Source of the DNA: Closterium sp. NIES-65
Lineage: Eukaryota > Streptophyta > Zygnematophyceae > Desmidiales > Closteriaceae
Length of the DNA stretch: 64,000 bases
Assembly (NCBI GenBank): GCA_948144175.1
Contig: CANXME010001290.1
Span: 882,501-946,500, forward strand
Direction: 5' to 3'
Shown: one piece after another, positions 21,396 through 30,498 of the stretch
Layout: each line of letters opens with the position of its first letter
Position numbering within the stretch: position 1 is the first letter of the stretch
Position numbers and translations under genes: made by a program
The notes under the pieces: model-generated
Seen by the model: the letters and a program-made list of their open reading frames with translations, nothing else
Database searches by the model: none
What the model was told of the DNA's origin: nothing

Positions 21396-22215
21396 GTGTA
21401 CGGGAGGTACAGACGACTTGCAGCGGTGGGCGACGCCGACTTGGGCGAGCTGGTCAACGGGGTTGGTCGACTTGTACGGGGCCACTGCAATGCCGCCGAC
21501 TTGGGAAGCCGGTGGCCGACTACAACTGGTGGTAGGCGATGTGGCACGTCGACCTGGAAGTCGGCGCCGACTTGCAAGGTCGCCGACTTGGGAGGTCGCC
21601 AGCTTCAAGAGGTCGGCCCGGAAGTCGGCGCCGACATAGAAGGGGCGTCGACTTGGTGACGTCGACTTAGGGTAGCCGACTTGGGTGGTTGGCTGACGAC
21701 TGCGCTGGTCGACGTGGAGCTGGTCGACCAGGAGTGACGTCGACCTGGAGCTGGTCGACTAGGGGTGTGGTCGAACTGGTGAGGTTGAGTGGAGGTGGCC
21801 GTCGACTTGGGAGGTCGACGGGCACATACAGGAGCACCTAGTCGACGTGGTTGCCCGATCGACCAGGTTACCTGGGTGATGAGGTTCTACAAAAGAGTGC
21901 GACGGTCGCCCAGGCGATGTTGGCGAGACTGACCTCGGTGGTGGTATCTCGAGGTCAACGTGGCGGATCGGTGGAGACGTCAGCACAAGGATTACTTGGT
22001 GTGTGTGTTGTGCAGGTGACGAGGCTCAGCACGCCAATCATCTGCGAGCACCTGCGAAGCTGGTGCGCTGCTGTTATGCGGGAGCAACGCTGGCACGCCG
22101 TCGACCTGTAGCGTTGGCACGCTGTTGACTTTGCACTGCTGGAACGCGGTCGACCAAGTCGTGCTGGAACGCGGCCGACCATGCTGCGCTGGCAGTCGAC
22201 TGACCTGAATGCTAG
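21396..22215. repeat. GTCGAC-rich degenerate repeat block
   Basis: The word GTCGAC, GCCGAC or GTCGCC, usually followed by (C/T)TGG, recurs roughly every 15-50 bp, about 25 times by eye, with no fixed period and no consistent long frame. It directly abuts the truncated E4 RT. Not recognised as any named repeat. A second patch rich in TCGAC/GTCGA is at 41010-41240. Confidence 0.6.
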
Positions 22216-22399
22216 CTCTGATGTAGTCTTGTCTTGCCAAGCTGATTGTACCATTGTTTTCAACTTTCTCTAGTGAAACTCTTGCCAAATTGCCCCATGA
22301 ACTAGCAAGCAGTGTGAGCACTAGGAAAACGACTAAGGACCAACGAACGCAGAGATCACACGAGCACCCGTGCCTAGCCCGTAGTCTAGCTCCCGTTGT
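22216..22399. other. Unassigned spacer before E5
   Basis: No recognisable motif; lies between the GTCGAC-rich block and the copia linker repeats. Confidence 0.3.
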
Positions 22400-25132
22400 A
22401 GTAGTTATCTCCGTAGTGCTGAGCCTGGGGTTGCTGAGCCTAGGGGTGCGGAGCCTGGGGGTGCTGAGCCTGGGGGAGCTGAGCCAGAGCGTGCTGAGCC
22501 TGGAGGTACTTTGTCTGCTCGAGGTCCTAAGGGTGTCTCGTCACGACGGGAGCCTCTCTCTCCACTGCGGCTACGCGAGTGGTTTGCCCAGCGCTGGAGC
22601 CTCCGGAGTAGCGCTGCTAGAGCTGGGGGTGCTACTGGAGCTGGAGCTGCAGGAGGTGCTGCAGCCGGTGGTCCGAGAGGTGCTTGTACAGGAGATTCTA
22701 GAGCTGCTGGAGCTGGAGGTGCAGCAGGAGCTGAAGCTGTTGGAGGTGCTGGAGCCGCTGGTCTCGGAGGTGCTCATATTGGAGGTACTGGAGCTGCTGG
22801 AGCTGGGATCCTGGACCTGCTGGAGTCGGTGGTGCTATAGGCGTTGGAGCTGGAGACCCTGTAGCTGGAGGTGCTGGCCCAGGAGTGCTGGTGTTGTCGG
22901 TGCTGGTTCTGGAGGCACTGTGCGACCGCGACCCTACTTCGTTCCACTGCTTCAGCAGGTTCTTGGTCTCCCGCCTTCTACAGGCCTTACTCCTCCCTTA
23001 CTGTGTCCATCGCCTGACTAGTCCCAGCCGCAGTTACAACCAGGGCCGGCTCCGTCTCCTTACACTGAGCAGCCCGGAGGTCTTACAAAGCGTTGTGCGC
23101 CTGCGTCTTGCGTCGCCTGTTCGCGCTTTCCGCACTGGTCGTCGTGTTCCGCGTGAGCGTCCTCCTCTTATCGTGAGGATGGCACTTCATCCTTCCTCTG
23201 TTCCACTATGTGTCCCTCTGCCTTCTCCTCGTGCGTCCTCCCTTGCTGACGGTCCGCACCCAGAGTCTGACTCACTTCGTGGTGCTAGCCCTACTATCAC
23301 GCGTCTGCGAGCTGTTGTTGTCACTAACCCTTCCTTTGAGTTCACTGATGCGTCTGCCCTAGTTGCTGAGCTTGTTGACTTTGCTGCCGCCTGTCGCCTC
23401 GACTACGCCGCTAGTCTTGTTGCTGAGTCTGAGTCTTTCTGTCCTCCGTCCTTCGAGGGTCCTCTTCGAGGATAGGCAGGAGGACTTTGAGTGTTTTGCT
23501 GCTGCTGTACCTCATCTCGTGTTTATGCTGATTGCACCTGAGGAAGACCCGGATGCACCAGACATCCTGACCCCGCGCTCTTACGCAGAGGCGATTGAGG
23601 GTCCCTACTCCTCTCAGTGGCAGTCAGCCATGGATGCAGAGATGGCATCTTGGAAGTCCACAGGCACTTACATCGACAACGTTCCCCCACCTGGGGCGAA
23701 CATCGTCAGTGGCATGTGGATTTTCAAGGCGAAGCGGCCGCCGGGTTCTCCACCTGTCTTCAAGGCGCGTAACGTTCCACGAGGCTTCACTCAGTGACAG
23801 GGAGTTGACTTCTTTTAGACCTTCTTCCCTACCCAGAAGATGACCACTCTTTGGGTTCTTCTGCACGTCGCCGCTCAGTGTGACTACGAGCTTCACTCTC
23901 TTGACTTTAGCACAGCTTTCTTACAGGGCAGCGTGCACGAGGAGATCTGGTTGCGCCGCCCACCAGGCTTCATTGGGTCGTTTCCTGTCAAGCCTCTGGC
24001 GGCCAGTCTATGGTCTCCGCCAGGCGCCTCGCGAGTGGCACGACACACTGAGGACGACGCTTGCGGCTCTTGGGTTTGCTCCTTCGACTGCTGACCCATC
24101 GCTGTTTCCGCGCACAGACACTTTGCTGCCGCCGTTCTACATCTGCGTGTAGGTCGACGACTTGGTCTTTGCCACTGCTGACACTGAGGGACTCGCCCAC
24201 GTGAAGTCGGAGCTGCAGAAGAGATACACGTGCACAGACCTAGGAGAGCTACGCAACTATCTTGGCTTGCAGATTACCCGGGACAGAGCACGGCGCACCA
24301 TTACATTGACTGCCTCACACATGGTGCAGCAAGTTCTTCAGCGCTTCGGCTTCACGTACTCCTCGCCACAATCCACTCCTCTGCCTACCGGTCACTCGCT
24401 CTCAGCTCAGCCTTCGGATGAGTCCGTAGAGCCGAGTGGCCCGTATCCAGAGCTTGTGGGCTGCCTCATATACCTATTGACCTGCACTCGACCTGACCTT
24501 GCTTACCCTCTTAGCATCCTGGCACGCTACGTTGCGCCCGGGAGACACCGACTAGAGCACTAATAGGCCGCTAAGAGGGTGTTGCACTACTTGTGTAGTA
24601 CGTCAGGCATGGGGCTCGTGCTTGGAGGACAGGATCAAGTTTTCATCACCGGACACGCACACGCTTCTTGGGTTGACGACTTGGCTACGCAGCGGTCGTC
24701 ACAGGGTTACACCTTCCGCCTTGGCTCCGGCTCTAATTCTTGTCGGTCTACCCGCTCGTCTTCTGTTCTCAGCTCCACTTGTGAGGCTGAGATCTACGCA
24801 GGGACCATGGCTGCACAGGAGCTACGCTGGCTCACCTATCTACTAACCAACTTGGGCGAGCCGCCTTGTTCTTCTCCAGTTTTGTACGTCGACAACAAGG
24901 CCATGATTGCCTTGTGTCAAGAGCACAAACTGGAGCACAAGACGAAGCACATCGCTCTGTGTTACTTCCTTGCTCGAGAGTTGCAGCAGCCTGGTTATCT
25001 TCGTCTTGCTTACATGGCCTCTCGGGCCAACACAGCTGATATCTTCACCAAGGCACTTAAGCCTTGTGATCATCAGCGTTTCTGTATTACTCTAGGTGTT
25101 GTGCCTACTTGGCCTCACTTGCTCACTGCTTG
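22400..25132 (+). pseudogene. E5 copia linker-RT-RNase H, heavily mutated
   Basis: Begins in the Ala-Glu-Pro-Gly-Gly-type linker (GCTGAGCCTGGGGGT repeats, 22420-22510). SRREPLSPLRLREWFAQRWSLR follows near 22545, then RPRPYFVPLLQQVLGLPPS near 22925. The pre-RT region frameshifts near 23450. RT runs from YAEAIEGPYSSQW (23582) with stops at 23795-23797 and about 23816, a frameshift near 23990 and TAG at 24150-24152 exactly replacing Tyr of YVDD. Stops near 24560 precede a nearly clean RNase H ending at 25132 (ADIFTKALKPCDHQRF). No gag or integrase. A dead 3' fragment of the E6 type. Confidence 0.85.
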
Positions 25133-25363
25133 ACTTTGCTTGTACTGTGATCTATATGCTTATAGCTGCATGCTTACAATTGCTAGGTTTTGATCACTGT
25201 ACTGCTTGTTCTGATTTATATAACTCTGCATGTGAGCTGGCCTTGTGGCCATTTGCTTGTGCTTAGAGTGTGTGGTGACTTCGTGATCCACCCTGTGCTT
25301 GCTTTGCTTTTCTTTACTGGTCTTGTGACCTCTTGTTCTCCCCCACTTTGGCTATGGGGGTGT
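25133..25363 (+). other. E5 3' UTR and polypurine tract
   Basis: Carries the shared block GTGATCCACCCTGTGCTT (about 25282) and ends CTTTGGCTATGGGGGTG immediately before the LTR. Confidence 0.75.
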
Positions 25364-25494
25364 GTCAAACTCATATGCTGCATGTTGTGTAGGCTGTAGC
25401 GGGGTAGCCCATATGGGGTACAACCCAATTAGGGTTTACTACTTGTAGTCCTGCAAGATGTTAGTCCACACATTCTCGTTCATTCTGTGGACAT
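25364..25494 (+). repeat. E5 3' LTR
   Basis: TGTCAAACTCATATGCTGCATG... resembling the E7 LTR at 35293-35425. The end at TGTGGACA (25494) is inferred from length and a terminal CA. Confidence 0.6.
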
Positions 25495-25496
25495 GC

Positions 25497-26327
25497 TGTG
25501 GGAATGACGTGGATGGTGAAGGTACTATCGAAGAAGGGGTTCAACTTCATTGGTAGCCGTGACGTTAGTGGGCATGTAGTGTCCCATTTTAGAGAACTTA
25601 TCAATGATTATGAGTATAGCGACATGCCCTCGAGCGGTCAGCGGAAGTCCAGTGATGAAGTCTATACTGACAACTTGCTCCAGTACTGGTAAATGCTGAA
25701 AGAACACTGCTTTTTTTGTTTGCTACTTTCCAAGTGTCGCACGAGTTGACGGACTGCTGCATATCCGTTACCATCATAGGCAAGTAGTTATATTTTATCG
25801 ATGTCGGCAAGGGTCTTGTTTCTCCCGAAGTGTCCCGCATATGCTACGTCGTGAAACTCCTCCAAAAAGATTTATTGTAGCAGGGTGTAGTTCGGAACCC
25901 AAAGCTTTCCAGAACACTTCCGTATTGCTAGGTCCTTCTCCCAATATAGTTGTTTCTGCTTCTTTGCTGCTGCTATTTCTGAATCCGTGGAGCACCCATG
26001 TAGGAATAAGCCCTTTGATGGGGGGGGGGGGCATTCTGTCTAGCTTAATTCCTGCCACGTATCCGGGTCGGCTTGATGCATCCACCTTGTTGTGAAGTCT
26101 CGGTTTGTAGACGATGTCATAGTGAAATTATGTTTCCAAGGAAGTCCATCTACCACACTTGTCGCTTGGAGAGTGTATGCTATAACTTGATCTCTTTTAG
26201 GCTGCATTGGTCGGTGTATATTGTTGTTTTTGCTTCTTTCCGATAACACCTCTACGCCTTGAAAGCTAGGACAATCGCCAAGGCCTCCTTATCGTGTATG
26301 GGGTGGTTGGGCACTGCTCCACTAAAA
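25497..26327 (-). pseudogene. Ty3/gypsy RNase H-integrase remnant (gypsy A)
   Basis: On the minus strand: RNase H words FSGAVPNHPIHDKEALAIV near 26235-26325; the integrase zinc region (AGHFGRNKT near 25830, CDTWK near 25755, with Trp for the second Cys of a usual CDTCQ); then the core start DFITGLP and IIDKFSKMGHY at 25525-25660. Several frameshifts and stops are present. N1 separates it from its RT at 27708. The match to chromovirus-like gypsy pol is clear; a finer clade was not determined. Confidence 0.75.
26020..26031 (+). repeat. G12 homopolymer
   Basis: Twelve consecutive G inside the gypsy A remnant. Confidence 0.9.
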
Positions 26328-27044
26328 GCTAGAGCATAAGATAACATTCTGACACACCCCCATAGCCAAAGTGGGGTGTAATCAGCAGAGCAAACAAAGC
26401 AGTACAAGCTCAGGGTGGATCACAATGTCACCACACATTCTGAGCACAAGTTCAAGAAGCAATAGTTTAAAGGGTACAAATATGAGCAAAGCTAGTGGTA
26501 GTCACAACGGGCAAGCGAGGAGGAGGAGAGAGAGTGAGAGGAGAGGAGATAGGAGGCGACGGCTGAAGCTGCAGACACACGGGCAACAGGAGGCAGACTG
26601 GCACAGCGGCTACTGGACGAAGTCCCCGGAATACAGGAGTAACAGGCCCCGCGGCTAAAGTAGCGGTAGACGAGCAACGGACCCACGGGCGGCTGGCACA
26701 GCTGGCTACGACTGGGCTACCGGACGAAGTCCCCGGAATACAGGTGCTGCTGGCGACACGACGGCAACCTCCATACAGCTTCCCCAAACTATCCCACTCC
26801 CCTTGGCACACACCTGCTGCTACACCGCTAGCTCCACTCCCACGCACCCCCCTTAAACCCTAAACCCCAGTCTCCCACACATCCACCCCCCTCAGCGACA
26901 GCTGCAGTAGTGGGAGACAAAAGAGGAGGAGGAGCAAAGGGAGGAATGCAGAAGTGCCACCCCCATACTCGCCACCCCCTACTCGCCACTCCCCAAACCC
27001 TAACACAGGCAGGGCGGGATGGCGGGTAGGGAGGTTACGGGGGA

Positions 27045-27066
27045 GGGGGGGGGGGGGGGGGGGGGG
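27045..27066 (+). repeat. G22 homopolymer in N1
   Basis: Twenty-two consecutive G, preceded by GGGGGA. A strong candidate for quadruplex folding and for sequencing error. Confidence 0.9.
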
Positions 27067-27577
27067 AACCGACGCGCGGCCTCCCAGGGCGCCAAGACAG
27101 GCAGCAGAAGGGGCGGCGCTCGCCCCCCTCCCCCAGGTTAGTCCTCCCGTCGCCTGTCGAGGCGACCCTCGGGGGCCACTTGCCGCAGGCGGGGCCGGGG
27201 CGCAGGTAGGGCGATAGGGCCGGGGCGCAGGTAGGGCGTCGGGCCCGGGGCCGCAGGCGGGGCTGGGGCCGGGGCGCAGGTAGGGCGACGGGGCCGAGGC
27301 GCGTGCCCTCGGTGCGCCGCGACGGGTCCCCGTCGCCCGTCGCGGCGCCTCCGGAGGGCGACGCGGCGAACGACGGGGCAGAAGCCCGCCGCGCGCCTCG
27401 GGGCGCACAGCGGGCAGAGAACCGCCGCGCGCCTCGAGGCGCACGGCGGGAAGAAAAAGTGCCGCACGCCTGGGGGCGTGCGGCTCAGAGAGTAGTGAAA
27501 GGTAGTTGCAGCGGAAGCGAGGAGGTGGTAACCCACCCACAGGATCGATCCAAGGGGATCGACCTGCTCTGATAGCA

Positions 27578-27707
27578 TGTGAAAGTTTAGAAGAGAGAAG
27601 ATGGGTTGCACTAGCAAGAATGGAGATACAAATAGCAAACCCTAGAAGGGTTGTACTCGCTATAGAGCACCCCACTACAGGCTAGAGCATAAGATAACAT
27701 TCTGACA
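27578..27707 (-). repeat. N1 5' LTR
   Basis: 130 bp; on the minus strand TGTCAGAATGTTATCTTATG...CTTTCACA. Very similar to the N3 3' LTRs at 45322 and 63645. Confidence 0.85.
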
Positions 27708-28149
27708 GGGTGGTTGTCAGGGTTTTCTGTAGCTACTCCATGGCTTCATGTTAATGAGTATCTCATTTGTAGGAAGTATCATTTTTCAGTATGTTTGTGG
27801 GTGGTGTTGGGATCTTCATATACTACGGCACGTATCTGATGTAATAATTAGCAAAGCCTATGAATCATTGTAGTTTCTTGACGTTCTCTATAACCTACCA
27901 ATTTTTTTACGACTTCGATCTTTCGCAGGTCCACATGAACTCGCTCAGCACTCACCATGTGCCCAAGGAATTGCACCTAATGGCGAAGTCGCTCTTCTAC
28001 AGCTTCACATAGAACTGGATTTTCCGCGGGATCTTGAAAATGCAAAGAATGTTGTTTTACTGGAGAGTTGAATTGCGTCAGGCTCACTGATAGAGCTTTG
28101 GCAGTAATCCTTGACAGATTGTTAGAATGCCTTGGTAGAATTCAAGCAT
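27708..28149 (-). pseudogene. Gypsy A reverse transcriptase C-terminal remnant
   Basis: On the minus strand: FYVKL-stop-KSDFAI near 28010, then GHMVSAERVHVDLRKIEVVK near 27910-27960, the typical gypsy RT connection region after the palm. Frameshifts and stops are present. Continues as RNase H at 26327 on the other side of N1. Confidence 0.75.
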
Positions 28150-28154
28150 AGATT

Positions 28155-28288
28155 TGTCAGAATATTATAGCTTACTTATTTGTGTAGGCTATAGTGGGGT
28201 ATCCCATAGGGGGTACAACCCAACTAGGGTTTCCTATTTGTACTCACTTCATTCATAGTCATTTCATTTTCACGTTCCTTTCTTCACA
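28155..28288 (+). repeat. E6 5' LTR
   Basis: 134 bp, TGTCAGAATATTATAG...CTTTCTTCACA, followed directly by the PBS. Confidence 0.95.
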
Positions 28289-28303
28289 TGGAATCAGAGC
28301 AGG
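28289..28303 (+). promoter_or_regulatory. E6 primer binding site
   Basis: TGGAATCAGAGCAGG, one base from the initiator-Met-type TGGTATCAGAGC, immediately after the 5' LTR. Confidence 0.85.
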
Positions 28304-28379
28304 TCCCATCCTAGGGACTGTTCTTTAGGGCCCACCGAAGCGCGCCCGAGGCGCGCGCCTTTTTTTTAGCGACCCTCCG

Positions 28380-29165
28380 AGTCGCCCTTTTCCTTCGCGG
28401 CCCCGCCGCCCTACTTCGCGGCCCGACCGCCGCCCTACTCGCGGCCCAGCCGCCGCCCTACCTTAGCGGCCCACCCGCCGCCCTTGCTAGCGGCCCCGCC
28501 GTCCCGTCGCGGCCCCGCCACCCAGTCGCGGCCCCGCTTCCCCTACGCGCGGCCCCGCCACTCCGTAGCGGCCCCGCCACCCCTTTGAGCGGCCCCGCCC
28601 CTCCGTCGCGGCCCCGCCACTCCGTCGCGGCCCCGCCACCCCTTCGAGCGGCCCCGCCACTCCGTCGCGGCCCCGCCACCCAGTCGCGGCCCCGCTACCT
28701 CTTCGCGCGGCCCCGCCACCCCTTCGAGCGGCCCTGCCACTCTGTCGCGGCCCACCCGCCGCCCTACCTGCGGTCGTCCCGCCGCCCTACCTGCGGCCTC
28801 CCCGCCGCCCTACCTGCGGCCGTCCGCCGCCCTACCTGCGGCCGTCCCGCCGCCCTACCTGCGGCCTACCCGCCCCCCCTACCTGCGACCGTCCGCCGCC
28901 CTACCTGCGGCCGTCCCGCCGCCCTACCTGCAGCCTACCCGCCGCCCTACCTGCGGCCCGCCCGGCCGCCCTACCTACGCGGCCCAGCAGCAGCCGAGCC
29001 GCCGCGCCGCCCAGGAGCAGCCGAGCCGCCCAGGAACCGCCAAGCCGCCCAGCAGCAGCCGAGCCGCCCAGCAGCAGCCGAGCCGCCCGGAGCCGCCGAG
29101 CCGCCCAGCAGCAGCCGAGCCGCCCAGCAGCAGCCGAGCCGCCCAGCAGCCTAGCGGCCGTGTCG
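28380..29165 (+). repeat. E6 leader tandem repeats
   Basis: Three zones. 28380-28760: GCGGCCCCGCCACCCC-type units. 28760-28980: units like CCGCCGCCCTACCTGCGG. 28980-29160: units like GAGCCGCCCAGCAGCAGCC. The first two share the GCGGCCCCGCC and GCCGCCCTAC words of the large satellite at 46050-63045. The zone lies between PBS and gag. Confidence 0.85.
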
Positions 29166-29274
29166 CCAGGCGAGCTTCCTCCCGAGCCGCCCGACCTGCC
29201 CTGCCCGGTGAGCACTGCACTGCTGTCACTGCGTACCCTTCCCCTACTGCTTGCACTGCTCCACTGTCGTCGTC

Positions 29275-30498
29275 ATGGCTACACCCAGTGTCCTCGCTTT
29301 TGACGCTGAGGGTCGAGCCATTAGCTTTGAGGTCTGGCTCGACGACCTGCAGCTGTTTTTACAGTGCGACAGGGCCGACGGTCTGTCTCTCTTTGACCTC
29401 ACCTCTGGCGCCGTCCCTGCCCCTGCTGCTAATGCTGACGCCACTGTTCGCTCTCAGTGGGCCACGCGCGATGCTGCTGCACGTCTTGCTGTGCGTCGCC
29501 ACCTCCCTACCGCTGAGCGCGCGCACTTTAGCCAGTACAAGAGTGCTCAGACCCTGTACGACGCTGTAGTTGCGCGCTACTCCTCCCCTGCCACTGCTGC
29601 ACTGAGCCGCCTCATGCTCCCCTTCCTCTTCCCTGACCTTGCCGCCTTTCCCACTGTCGCTGATCTCATCACGCACCTCCGCACTAGTGACACTCGCTAC
29701 CGCGCTGCGCTTCCTGCTGACTTCTGCGCCAAGAACCCCCCCCCCATGTACATCACTCTCTACTTCTTAGTCACTCGCCTCCCTGACTCCCTTCATATAG
29801 TCCGGGACCACTTCCTCGCGGTCTGTCCCACCACCCTCACAGTCGACAGCCTCGAGAAGGCCCTCCTTGCAGCAAAGAAGAGCATAGTTGCTGTAGGAGC
29901 CTCTCAAGGTGACCCCCGCGCCCCCATCTTTGAGGGGTGTTTTCCTTCCCCTCTCCTGCCCTCTGTCGCCTCTACCGCTGCGGCCGACCTCATTGGTCTT
30001 AAGTCGATAGGTGCGGCGTCTGCCCCTAGCGGGAGACGCCGCTCTGGCAAGGGCAAGGGGGGCAAGGGAGCGGGTGGGACCAGTGGGGGCGGTGGCGGTG
30101 GAGGTGGAGGCGGAGGAGGGAGTGGGGGTGGCGGTGGAGGTGGTAGCAGGGGTGGGGGTGCTAGTGGCGGCAGTGGAGGCGGGAGTGGCGGCGGCGGTGG
30201 CGGTGGTAGCGGAGGTGGCAGAGGTGGCGGCGGTGGAGGCGGAGGCGAGGCGGTGGAGGCGGAGGCGGGGGTGGCGGAGGTGGAGGTGGTCGGAGTGGAG
30301 CTTTGCAGCGGAGCGGCACTGGTGGCGGTCAGCGCCAACAGCAGCAGCAGCAGCAGCAGCGTTCTCGCGACGTCCCCACCCCTCAGCAGCTCAGTGAGTG
30401 GTACACGCAGGGTCAGCACGGTGGGGGTTTTGGTCCCTGCACCTACGTTCTCCGCACTACCTCCCCTCGTTCTCTACGAGCTTGGTGAGTGGTGCTGA
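29275..30498 (+). CDS. E6 copia gag with Gly-rich tail (frameshifted C-terminus)
   Basis: Start chosen at MATPSVLAFDAEGRAI (29275), matching the E3 gag; an upstream in-frame Met at 29251 is less likely. The capsid-like core has VWLDDLQLFLQCDRADGLSL, YDAVVARYSSPATAALSRL and VTRLPDSLHIVRDHFLAV. From about 30020 the protein turns basic, then almost pure Gly/Ser. A frameshift in the Gly codons near 30240 diverts the end: the ancestral frame continues as the Gln-rich RQQQ stretch and VPTPQQLSEWYTQGQHGG to 30488, but the open frame runs on to 30498. The zinc knuckle and protease that follow in E3 are missing here. Confidence 0.85.
   Translation: MATPSVLAFDAEGRAISFEVWLDDLQLFLQCDRADGLSLFDLTSGAVPAPAANADATVRSQWATRDAAARLAVRRHLPTAERAHFSQYKSAQTLYDAVVARYSSPATAALSRLMLPFLFPDLAAFPTVADLITHLRTSDTRYRAALPADFCAKNPPPMYITLYFLVTRLPDSLHIVRDHFLAVCPTTLTVDSLEKALLAAKKSIVAVGASQGDPRAPIFEGCFPSPLLPSVASTAAADLIGLKSIGAASAPSGRRRSGKGKGGKGAGGTSGGGGGGGGGGGGSGGGGGGGSRGGGASGGSGGGSGGGGGGGSGGGRGGGGGGGGEAVEAEAGVAEVEVVGVELCSGAALVAVSANSSSSSSSVLATSPPLSSSVSGTRRVSTVGVLVPAPTFSALPPLVLYELGEWC

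Larger units (their letters stand above)
26328..27707 (-). mobile_element. Non-autonomous LTR element N1 inserted in gypsy A
   Basis: 5' LTR 27578-27707, PBS 27563-27577 (TGCTATCAGAGCAGG on the minus strand), a GC-rich leader with short repeats (27180-27300), no coding domains, a 3' UTR sharing GATCCACCCTGAGCTTG with copia elements, a polypurine tract, then only 27 bp of 3' LTR (26328-26354). The gypsy reading on the two sides shows a gap of about seven codons, so the truncated end probably arose by a deletion that also removed the target duplication. Confidence 0.8.

Noticed and set aside
28380-29165. Proline/Ala-rich protein-coding gene before gag
   Set aside because: The frame is a by-product of leader repeats. 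The position between PBS and gag and the similar untranslated leaders in E3 and E7 indicate a non-coding leader.
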